Source: an uncultured SAR116 cluster alpha proteobacterium
Lineage (GTDB): Bacteria > Pseudomonadota > Alphaproteobacteria > Puniceispirillales > Marisalimonadaceae
Assembly: GCA_902530325.1 (NCBI GenBank)
Contig: CACAAB010000008.1
Span: 1-48,657, forward strand
Direction of reading: 5' to 3'
DNA length: 48,657 bases
Shown here: in pieces, positions 1 through 7,363 of the stretch
Numbering within the stretch: the stretch's first letter is position 1
Layout: each line of letters opens with the position of its first letter
Position numbers and translations under genes: made by a program
Notes under the pieces: generated by a model
Told to the model about the DNA's origin: nothing
Database searches by the model: none
Seen by the model: only the letters and a program-made list of their open reading frames with translations

Positions 1-42
1 TTATTGCAAACTAAGCTTCAAGGGTTAGAAAAAAAATTATAA
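1..42 (+). CDS. 3' end of an upstream gene (partial)
   Basis: Reading from base 1, the frame is open for 13 codons (ending GLEKKL) and stops with TAA at 40-42. A terminator-like hairpin follows at once, which supports a real gene end here. The rest of the gene lies outside the window, so the product cannot be named. Confidence 0.4.
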   Translation, partial: LLQTKLQGLEKKL

Positions 43-44
43 AT

Positions 45-77
45 AAAAACTTGTTAAATTATCTAGAGCAAGTTTTT
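45..77 (+). terminator. Rho-independent terminator-like hairpin
   Basis: A perfect 9-bp inverted repeat (AAAAACTTG at 45-53 and CAAGTTTTT at 69-77) surrounds a 15-base loop, and the second arm ends in a T5 run. It sits three bases after the stop codon of the partial upstream gene. The stem is AT-rich, so strength is uncertain. Confidence 0.5.
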
Positions 78-175
78 GATGCGTTTTCATGTGATGCTGA
101 TATTAAATCTAATTATTATAACTGGCACAATTTTAAAAACATGCCCTAACATTCACATTTTTTGGAGAATAACAA

Positions 176-1030
176 ATGGCTACATATCTAAACAATAATC
201 AAACAAAAGATTTTCATGAAAATGGATATGTGATCGTAAAAAATTTTTTTAATGAAGATGAAACATATCTTTTGCAAAATGCTTCTAAGAAGGACCCTGC
301 TATAAGAGATCATTTATATGAAAGAAAAGACTCCGAAGGATTAATAACTAAAATGATGGCTTGGAACCATCCAGATGATAGTATTTATGGGGTAACCGCT
401 AGATCAGAAAAAATTGTTGATACAATGGAAGACCTCCTTGGTGGAGAAGTTTATCATTATCATTCTAAAATTACAGCTAAAGAACCATATGAGGGAGGAG
501 CTTGGGAATGGCATCAAGATTACGGATATTGGTATAACAATGGTTGTTTGTTCCCATTTATGGCTACCGTAATGATAGCCTTGGATAAATGCACGAAGGA
601 AAATGGATGTTTGCAAGTACTATCCGGTTCGAATAATTTAGGAAGAGTAGATCATGCTTTATTAGAAAGTGGTCAAGTAGGGGTTGATTTAAAGAGAGTT
701 GAAGAGGCAAAAAAACATCTAAAACTAGTTTATTGTGAAATGGATCCTGGAGATGTGCTTTTTTTCCACTGTAATACTCTCCACAGGTCTGATAAAAACA
801 ACTCTCCTAACAGACGTTGGACACTTTTATGTTGTTATAACGCTGCAAGAAATAATCCTTTTATAGATCACCATCATCCAAAATATACTCCATTGAAAAA
901 ATTACCAAATAACCAAATAATTAAGGCTGGTAATAAATTTTTAGATGTTAGAGATGTAGATACTTTCCTTAAAAGACCAACTGCTCCTCCAGAACTCTCT
1001 AAAAAGAGCGGTAAACTCTATAATGCTTAG
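176..1030 (+). CDS. Phytanoyl-CoA dioxygenase (PhyH) family protein
   Basis: A 284-residue cytoplasmic protein of the PhyH family, Fe(II)/2-oxoglutarate-dependent oxygenases that hydroxylate small organic substrates. The iron-binding facial triad is visible: H113 and D115 in WHQDYGYW, and H203 in FFHCNTLHRSD. Arginines at 213-214 in SPNRRW suit 2-oxoglutarate binding. Length is normal for the family. The ATG is preceded by GGAG at 164-167. The gene stands alone and converges on the acyltransferase, overlapping its stop region by four bases. The substrate cannot be told from sequence; nothing nearby points to ectoine or phytanate metabolism. Confidence 0.88.
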   Translation: MATYLNNNQTKDFHENGYVIVKNFFNEDETYLLQNASKKDPAIRDHLYERKDSEGLITKMMAWNHPDDSIYGVTARSEKIVDTMEDLLGGEVYHYHSKITAKEPYEGGAWEWHQDYGYWYNNGCLFPFMATVMIALDKCTKENGCLQVLSGSNNLGRVDHALLESGQVGVDLKRVEEAKKHLKLVYCEMDPGDVLFFHCNTLHRSDKNNSPNRRWTLLCCYNAARNNPFIDHHHPKYTPLKKLPNNQIIKAGNKFLDVRDVDTFLKRPTAPPELSKKSGKLYNA

Positions 1031-1842
1031 TGTGAAGCTTTAACTTTGCTTTGAAGAAAAAGTGACAGATCTTTATCATCAATTTTTGGTAAAGTTTCAT
1101 TTTTAAAATACTTTAACACTTCGAATTTTATGGGTTTATCTAAACTTTTTCTAATTTCATACAAATATAAACTTTGTTTGAAAGTTTGATGTATACGTGA
1201 AGCAAACTGAAAAGCTTTGGAATTTTGGCCACCAAATTTAGTTATAAGAACATCACATTTCGAGTCATTTATTAATCTACCTAGCATAGGTTTCCAGTCA
1301 TCTTCTTCAACAGGTAATCCTTTTTTTCTTGCCCATGCTACTCCCCCAGCTGGGAAAATTGCAATTACGCCTCCATTTTTCAAAATTTGAATAGCAGTCT
1401 GTCTAGTGATTACATTATCTCTCATCGCATTTTTTTTATTACTAAAATCTATAGGAAGTATATTCTCTGCTAGTGTTGGTTCTTTTTGTAGAACGCCGTG
1501 AGCTATTACTCTAAAATTATCATCAAACGTTGAAGCAAACCACGATAAAAATACCCCATCTGTAACACCAAATGGATGATTAGCTGCAATTATCAAACCT
1601 TTACCTTTTTTTCTTTTAGGAATTGGAGCCAATGTAGGTGTCTTAATGCCCATAGAGTTTAATGCATGTTTCCATAACTCGGTACCAGTTTTGTTTTTTG
1701 AATTAGTGATAAAATTTTTGTAACGTTTTTCTAGGGCAATTCTTGCTGACAACAATTCTACAGTATGAATAAAAAGCTTATGATGAATTGGTAACCATGT
1801 TTCAGCATATGTTATTTTTACATTAGATTTAAACATTTTCAT
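1027..1842 (-). CDS. Lysophospholipid acyltransferase-like protein
   Basis: A 271-residue protein with the glycerolipid acyltransferase fold motifs. The catalytic block is NHPFGVTDG at residues 88-96, an H-x5-D spacing seen in the hemolysin-like acyltransferase branch rather than the H-x4-D of PlsC. The phosphate-binding block is FPAGG near residue 163. These enzymes transfer acyl groups from acyl-ACP or acyl-CoA to lysolipids or amino-acid lipids at the inner membrane face. Its tail overlaps the PhyH gene by four bases on the other strand. The acceptor is unknown; a lysophospholipid or an ornithine-type lipid are both possible. Confidence 0.75.
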   Translation of the reverse strand: MKMFKSNVKITYAETWLPIHHKLFIHTVELLSARIALEKRYKNFITNSKNKTGTELWKHALNSMGIKTPTLAPIPKRKKGKGLIIAANHPFGVTDGVFLSWFASTFDDNFRVIAHGVLQKEPTLAENILPIDFSNKKNAMRDNVITRQTAIQILKNGGVIAIFPAGGVAWARKKGLPVEEDDWKPMLGRLINDSKCDVLITKFGGQNSKAFQFASRIHQTFKQSLYLYEIRKSLDKPIKFEVLKYFKNETLPKIDDKDLSLFLQSKVKASH

Positions 1843-1921
1843 TAATTAAATAATTTTGTTTTGATATTAATCTACAAATTTTAATATTTTCAACCGTTTT
1901 TTATTTTGTCTTAATAATACT

Positions 1922-3321
1922 CTAAAAGGCTGGCAATACTGGTTCAATTTTGGGGTAATAATTTTCTAGGTCATATCCAACATTTAATAATAAATCCTCG
2001 CGAAACTTTCTGGAAATAAATTGTACTCCTAGTGGGATTTTTTGATCTGTTTGGCTAGTTGCAAAAGATAGCCCAGGTAGTCCCATATATGGAGGCGCTA
2101 TTTGAGGTAGCATAGAATCAAAAACTAAATCAAAGGATTCTTCTGATTCTAAATCCTTTAAATCTGGAAATGGAATGTCTCCTGTAATTGGACATAATAT
2201 TATAGGGTGTTGATCAAAAAATTTGTTCCATTCTCTGCTCATTCTTGCTCTTTGTTGCAATGAGTCCATAAATTTTTCTAAGCTGGTATCAGGGCATCTT
2301 CTAGACATTTGGCTATAAATAAAATTTGAATCAGGGTCATTTTCTTTTGTAATGGCTTCTCCGCCAGTTCTTCTAAATTCACCTAGCCATAAGGTTGCTT
2401 GGAATTTTGCTGCTTCTTGGAAGTTTGGCGCTTTAGGTTCTTCTATAACCCATCCTGAATCCTCAAGTCTTTTAGCAACAATGTCTAATTCTGCTGATAT
2501 TATAGGATCAATTTTTAGGCCTTCAATTTTTTTTAATAATGCTATTTTTTTTTTAGGCATAGGCAAAGAAAATGGTAAAGGTGTCCACCAAGGGTCATCA
2601 TAATTTTCCCTGCTCATTACTTTTAGGGCTAATTCTAGATCTTTTATGGAACGTGCTAATGGTCCTGACACTGCCATTATTTGCCCTCCAATATGTCTGT
2701 CTGGGGTGGTGTAATTTATCATTGGAACTCGGCCAATACTTGGTCTTAATCCGTGAATTCCACAGGCATATGCAGGGTAACGAATTGATCCAGCTATATC
2801 AGTGCCGTGACCAATTGCTCCCATACCTGCTGCAGTTGCAGCAGCGGCACCGCCAGATGATCCACCGGGTGTAATATTTTTATTATGAGGATTCAAAGTA
2901 TGGCCGTGCAAACTGTTTCTGGTAAACCAGTGAATACTGAAAGCTGGTGTATTAGTTTTCCCTAACATTAAAGCATCAGAATTTCGGAGATTTTTTACTA
3001 CCGGACTATCTTTTTTTGCGATTAGATCTTTTTGTATTCGTAGACCATTGGTACTAGGATAGCCAATTTGATCAGTATTAACTTTTATTGTTGTAGGAAC
3101 ACCTGCAAGCGTCCCAATATTTTCACCTTCCTTAATTTTTTTATCTAAAATTTTTGCTTGCTTTTTCGCGTCCTCGAAGGTTTCTACAACAATTGCGTTG
3201 ATTTTAGGATTTATTTTTTCAATATGCTCAATAAGTTTGTTGCATATTTCTGCAGCTGATACTTCTTTTTTTTTAATAAATCAGAAATTTCATAACCATT
3301 AATTTTCCATAAATCTTTCAA
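1922..3321 (-). pseudogene. Amidase (amidase signature family), frame broken in an A9 run
   Basis: The 3' part (1922 to 3280) encodes an amidase-signature enzyme with the GGSSGG motif and a nucleophile serine in GTDIAGSIRYPA; the catalytic lysine codon lies at 3083-3085, in GVPTTIKVN. Translation upstream meets TGA at 3281-3283. The missing N-terminus continues in another frame from a TTG at 3319-3321 with GGGAG upstream (MKDLWKINGYEISDLL). The two frames join at nine consecutive A (T at 3266-3274 on the plus strand); ten A would restore a 466-residue protein, normal for the family. The first ATG after the break (2966-2968) would leave out the catalytic lysine, and I find no ATG, GTG or TTG start between it and the break. 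It could be a pseudogene, a sequencing error or a slippage-expressed gene. Confidence 0.8.
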
Positions 3322-3459
3322 TTTACTATCTCCCAAATAATTTGAATTTTATTTCATTATAAAAAAATAAGAAACAGTTTTTAAAAAAAGAAAAAAATTG
3401 TCTAGGCTAATTAAAATATTAAATGTATTTTGTTCTTTATTAGGGAGATAAAGTTTAAA

Positions 3460-3762
3460 ATGGAATTACGAAAATGGCATGAGAGACCTGAGAGCTCAAC
3501 AGAAAAGATTAAGGATCAAAAAGTTCTTGATGGAAAAAACTTTTTAAAGTTAGCAGATCATTTTATTTCTTTTGCAAACACTAAAAATAAAACTATAAAA
3601 TCAACTGATCTTAACTACATAATGCTTTACGCTGCTGCTCGATATTCTGCTCATGTTGGGAAGAACGTTTTAGAAACAGATAATCATGAAGATTATGTAA
3701 AGCATATGTCAGAACAATTTATAGATATGATGCGTGAACATTTAGCTGATCCAAACTTATAA
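3460..3762 (+). CDS. DUF3144-like small protein
   Basis: A 100-residue soluble protein. The start chosen is ATG at 3460, with GGGAG at 3443-3447 as ribosome binding site; a TTG at 3430 in the same frame would place that site inside the coding sequence. The segments LADHFISFAN, MLYAAARYSAHVG and MSEQFIDMMREHLADP resemble what I recall of the DUF3144 family, predicted helical and of unknown function. It heads a run of genes leading to the Mrp-type carrier, which suggests a link to Fe-S or formate dehydrogenase maturation. The family match is from memory. Confidence 0.65.
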   Translation: MELRKWHERPESSTEKIKDQKVLDGKNFLKLADHFISFANTKNKTIKSTDLNYIMLYAAARYSAHVGKNVLETDNHEDYVKHMSEQFIDMMREHLADPNL

Positions 3763-3801
3763 ATAGTATTGCTTTAACAAAAATTTTTAAGGAGAAAGTT
3801 T

Positions 3802-4041
3802 ATGAGTGATAAAAAAGATATGTCAGATATGACAGCTTCAGAAATTAGTTATAGGAAATTTTTAAAAAATCTAGGTGTTACAACACATAAAGAAATTGAA
3901 AAATTGATTAATAAAAAAATAGCTGATGGTGAATTGAGTCCTAACGCTAATCTTGATATCACAGCTAACATAACAATTGATGAGTTAGGTCTTAATCATT
4001 CAGTTTCCTCAACATTGTCATTACCAGGAAAAAATGACTAA
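3802..4041 (+). CDS. DUF6494-like small protein
   Basis: A 79-residue protein with no signal peptide or membrane segment. The core pattern (YRKFLKNLGVTTHKEIEKL followed by an A-DGEL- segment and a beta-like ITANITIDELGL stretch) matches my memory of DUF6494, a small family of unknown function in proteobacteria. AAGGAG lies eight bases or so before the ATG. Its 3' end overlaps the mrp start by eight bases, so the two are probably translationally coupled and co-expressed. Confidence 0.65.
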   Translation: MSDKKDMSDMTASEISYRKFLKNLGVTTHKEIEKLINKKIADGELSPNANLDITANITIDELGLNHSVSSTLSLPGKND

Positions 4042-5119
4042 ATTAAATAAAGATTTAATATTAGATACATTAAAAAAGGTTCAGGATCCTTCACAGTCGA
4101 GGGATATTGTTACATTAGGTTTAGTAGGTAATGTTACTATTAAGGATAGTAACGTAGCAGTTACCTTGGAGGTTCCCATTCATAGAGGTGCATCAATGGA
4201 ACCTATTAGAAAACTAGCCCAACAAACTATTTTAAAGATTGATGGAGTTACTAGTGCTACAGTTGTAGTTACTGCGCATGATAATAAACACAATAAAACT
4301 ACAGATGATATAAAAACTGATAAAACTGTTGAAAAAGTAATAGAATCCAAAGTAAGGCGATTTATCGCAGTTGGTTCTGGCAAAGGTGGTGTAGGAAAAT
4401 CAACTACTTCTGTAAATTTATCTATTGCTCTAAAGCTTGAAGGATATAAGGTAGGTCTTCTAGATGCTGATGTTTACGGTCCCTCTCAGCCCAGGATGTT
4501 AGGAGTAAGTGGAAGACCTGCATCAGTTGGAGGAGATATGGTTGCCCCTCTTCAAAATTATGGAATAAGTCTAATGTCCATGGGGCTCTTAGTTCCTGAT
4601 GATACTGCAATGATTTGGCGTGGTCCTATGGTACAGTCAGCATTAACGCAGATGTTAAACTCAGTTGCGTGGGGAAATCTTGACATAATTGTAATTGATT
4701 TACCACCCGGAACAGGAGATATTCAAATTTCTCTTGCTCAGCAAGTAAATCTAGCAGGAGCTGTCATAGTCTCTACTCCTCAAGATATAGCATTACTAGA
4801 TGTTGTTAAAGCATTAACAATGTTTCAAAAAGCGAATGTTCCAGTATTAGGAATGATCGAAAATATGTCATATTGGTCTTGTCCAGATTGTGGTAGAATA
4901 GATCATATTTTTGGAGAAGGTGGCGTAAAAGCTGAGGCAAAAAAAAGAGGAATTGAGATGTTAGGTGAAATACCAATAAGTTCTCAGGTAAGAAAGAGTT
5001 CCGATTCAGGTATTCCTATAATAATTTCTGAACCAAAATCAGTTCAATCTAAAAATTATAGAAATATTGCGAAGGCTATTATCAAATCTGTTAAAATAGA
5101 TGAAGAGGAGTTAGTATGA
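4034..5119 (+). CDS. apbC: Mrp/NBP35-type iron-sulfur cluster carrier ATPase
   Basis: A 361-residue P-loop ATPase that binds and hands over Fe-S clusters in the cytoplasm. An N-terminal MIP18/DUF59-like domain spans about residues 5-85. The deviant Walker A motif GSGKGGVGKS is at 114-123, the DADVYGPSQP switch follows near 144, and the cluster-binding CPDC is at C283 and C286. Length and order are typical of bacterial Mrp/ApbC. It overlaps the DUF6494-like gene by 8 bases and the next gene by ATGA. Its position among formate dehydrogenase satellites suggests it supplies clusters to FdhA, FdhB or the ferredoxin-like protein, though a housekeeping role is equally possible. Confidence 0.93.
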   Translation: MTKLNKDLILDTLKKVQDPSQSRDIVTLGLVGNVTIKDSNVAVTLEVPIHRGASMEPIRKLAQQTILKIDGVTSATVVVTAHDNKHNKTTDDIKTDKTVEKVIESKVRRFIAVGSGKGGVGKSTTSVNLSIALKLEGYKVGLLDADVYGPSQPRMLGVSGRPASVGGDMVAPLQNYGISLMSMGLLVPDDTAMIWRGPMVQSALTQMLNSVAWGNLDIIVIDLPPGTGDIQISLAQQVNLAGAVIVSTPQDIALLDVVKALTMFQKANVPVLGMIENMSYWSCPDCGRIDHIFGEGGVKAEAKKRGIEMLGEIPISSQVRKSSDSGIPIIISEPKSVQSKNYRNIAKAIIKSVKIDEEELV

Positions 5120-5877
5120 GTTTATATTATGAACTTGATCCAGCAGACGATAATGACCCACCGCTTCTACCGCCAATATTAACTCCAGTCGCGGTGCCAG
5201 AAAAAATCGAAGTTTTTAACAAGGCTATTGCTGCAGCTGCAAATAGTGAAGCAGGAACAGTATTTTATTCCGAGAGTACTGAATTTGTAGAAATAGCCGT
5301 AGTTTTAAATCCAGAAGTGAAAAAAATTAAATGTAATCAAATGTTGTATGTAATGATGGTTGCAGCTGGAGACTCAATTGGAGCACTTGCACCGCCTGAA
5401 GTAGTGGTTACATACTCTTACCCAGGATTAATTTACTTGAATCAAGGTGAAGCGGGTATAGTCAAAATAGAGGTTTCTTCAGCTAATGAGGATACTATTC
5501 CAGATTGGATTGTAGTTGGATTAAAATTGAGGTTAAATAATCAGCTTCAAATGGATGAAAATAATATTCAGCCAGATATAACATCCCTTGCAGATGAAGG
5601 TGCTGGTTTTGTTTCTAGAACAAGAGCTGTTGAATCTTTATCAAGGCATTTTCTAGCTTGGATTAGTCAATGGGAGGATGAAGGGTTTAAACCAGTTGTA
5701 GATATGTGGAATTCCAGAAGAGAACAAAATAAAGAGCTGACATTAAAAAATAAAGAAACAGTATCATGGGTTGGGTTAGACGAAAATGGATTAGCTATTG
5801 TCAAATCTAAGAATAAAGAAATATTCTTATCTCCAATTGAAATAACAAAAGAAATTGGAGATATAAATTTAAGATGA
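5116..5877 (+). CDS. Biotin/lipoate ligase-like protein (DUF4444 type)
   Basis: A 253-residue protein recalling the lipoate/biotin A/B ligase-like proteins that carry a C-terminal DUF4444 domain and occur beside formate dehydrogenase genes. Features seen: PPILTPVAVPEKIEVFNKAI at the N-terminus, an EFVEIAVVLNPE strand region, PDWIVVGLKLRL mid-protein, TSLADEGAGF, then a C-terminal SRHFLAWISQWEDEGFKPV segment. The RRxGGG motif and catalytic lysine region of true lipoate ligases are not visible, so enzymatic ligation is doubtful. Overlaps mrp (ATGA) upstream and the DUF6505-like gene downstream by four bases, indicating tight co-expression. Confidence 0.7.
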   Translation: MSLYYELDPADDNDPPLLPPILTPVAVPEKIEVFNKAIAAAANSEAGTVFYSESTEFVEIAVVLNPEVKKIKCNQMLYVMMVAAGDSIGALAPPEVVVTYSYPGLIYLNQGEAGIVKIEVSSANEDTIPDWIVVGLKLRLNNQLQMDENNIQPDITSLADEGAGFVSRTRAVESLSRHFLAWISQWEDEGFKPVVDMWNSRREQNKELTLKNKETVSWVGLDENGLAIVKSKNKEIFLSPIEITKEIGDINLR

Positions 5878-6353
5878 AGTTTGCAAAAACAATTCGTTTC
5901 GACAAATCTGATTTAAATATTTTCCCCTTGGCTTCTGAAGAAGGTGAGTTGGCTGTGGTTGGCACTTTTAACTTTTATAATTTAAAGCAGCAAGATTTAA
6001 ATGGTAAAATAAAGCAGGCATTCTCTAATGGTTTCGTGGGCTGTAATACTTTTGGCTATAGTACGTTTGTTAGTTTAGTGAATATTAGTAAAGAAGAATT
6101 ACAACAACTAAAAATAGACTTAGGAAAGTATTTGGTTGATAACTTTGGTGCTCCAACCAAAGAGATGGCTGAAAAGGCGGCAACAGAAGAAATAAATTTT
6201 ATGCTTGATTTGTGCAAAAATCATGAAATTGGAAGTCTTTTAAGTTTAACAAGAACTTGGGAAGATGAAGGAATTAAAGAAAAATTTAGAAATCTCCCTA
6301 AAGCTGATTCTTGCTCAGAGCAAAAAATTTGGGCTTTTGTTGATGAGAACTAA
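5874..6353 (+). CDS. DUF6505-like protein
   Basis: A 159-residue soluble protein. The pattern of an N-terminal KTIRFDKSD, AVVGTFNFYN, GFVGCNTFGYSTFV and a conserved YLVDNFGAP segment matches my memory of DUF6505, a family of unknown function usually encoded next to DUF6352 and formate dehydrogenase. No catalytic motif can be recognised. It overlaps the ligase-like gene by four bases and is followed 17 bases later by the DUF6352-like gene. Confidence 0.65.
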   Translation: MKFAKTIRFDKSDLNIFPLASEEGELAVVGTFNFYNLKQQDLNGKIKQAFSNGFVGCNTFGYSTFVSLVNISKEELQQLKIDLGKYLVDNFGAPTKEMAEKAATEEINFMLDLCKNHEIGSLLSLTRTWEDEGIKEKFRNLPKADSCSEQKIWAFVDEN

Positions 6354-6370
6354 TTATTAGGAATTGATGA

Positions 6371-7363
6371 ATGATTCAAAATGATTTTTGGTTAACTTCT
6401 GGTTGGCATTTGTTAGATCATAATAATGATGGTCATCTTGTTCCTACCGAAGACTTTATGCGAGCTTATTTTTATAGACCAGAAGTGGCTCCAATTGAAG
6501 AATCTTGTGAAGCTGAAATTGAACTTCACAAAAGATTGGTTGATAAACCTTTTGATATTGTTGATAAAAAGGAACTTAACTTAATTAGAGATAAAGACGT
6601 AATTTTCAACTATGAAGTTATCTTAAAGTTTAGAGATTTTTTATCAAAGTATCCAACATTAGATAGTGCTTATCTTGCAATAGCAAGAGGACAAACTGTA
6701 GACTTTCCTCCTCTTTTTGTAGATCAAATGGTTCAAATCATTTTAAGGAACATTCTAAATCAATCACCCTATGCTCTTCAAGTAAGGGCGTCAGAAATAT
6801 TCTTTAGGACACAGGTTGTTACTATAGCTGAAGATGAAATAATGGTGGCAGATGAAGCAACAGTTGAACTTCAAGCTGAGAAAAAAAGCATTAAAGCTAA
6901 TGATCCAAAAAAATTAGAGGTTGATATAGATATTTTAAGAGAGAGCTCTGCTGACAATTATTGGGGTAGATCAGATAAATTTGATACCTCTATTGATCTT
7001 GCTTACACTAAACCAGGCTTGGATGCATTAGCACGAGTGATTGAAAAATGGGTTCATCATTTTCTTTCTATCGAGGTTTCAATAAAACCCATGCAAAAAA
7101 TTGAGGATGAGAAATGGTCATGGCATCTTGGTTTAGACAGCGACTCTAACAATATTTTAAATGATCTTTATAATGGACTTGACGTCACTGACGAAAGACT
7201 CAAAAAGATACTATGTTTATTTCAACTTGATGCTGAGGATGGATTTGTTCAGGAAATGTATGGTAAGCCAGTATATGTTGGATTAGCAATGAATGATAGT
7301 TCTAAGATAAAATTCAAACCTCAAAATATATTAACAAATTTACCTTTATTAGATAATTCTTAA
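6371..7363 (+). CDS. DUF6352-like protein
   Basis: A 330-residue protein beginning with a DFWLTSGWHLLD signature and ending KPQNILTNLPLLDN, both characteristic of what I recall as DUF6352. Internal landmarks include PPLFVDQMVQIILRNIL, YALQVRASEIFFRTQ, a DNYWGRSDKFDTSIDLAY block, and a C-terminal PVYVGLAMNDSSKIKFKPQN. No signal peptide, membrane segment or metal motif is evident. The family has no known function but travels with formate dehydrogenase clusters. Its stop overlaps the stop of the ferredoxin-like gene on the other strand by four bases. Confidence 0.7.
   Translation: MIQNDFWLTSGWHLLDHNNDGHLVPTEDFMRAYFYRPEVAPIEESCEAEIELHKRLVDKPFDIVDKKELNLIRDKDVIFNYEVILKFRDFLSKYPTLDSAYLAIARGQTVDFPPLFVDQMVQIILRNILNQSPYALQVRASEIFFRTQVVTIAEDEIMVADEATVELQAEKKSIKANDPKKLEVDIDILRESSADNYWGRSDKFDTSIDLAYTKPGLDALARVIEKWVHHFLSIEVSIKPMQKIEDEKWSWHLGLDSDSNNILNDLYNGLDVTDERLKKILCLFQLDAEDGFVQEMYGKPVYVGLAMNDSSKIKFKPQNILTNLPLLDNS

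Noticed and set aside
2572..2874. 100-codon open frame on the plus strand inside the amidase
   Set aside because: It runs antisense to conserved amidase motifs, has no recognisable domain and no ribosome site; a shadow frame.
3430..3459. Longer start (TTG) for the DUF3144-like gene
   Set aside because: The ribosome binding site GGGAG for ATG 3460 would fall inside the coding sequence, and the extra residues do not fit the family start as I recall it.
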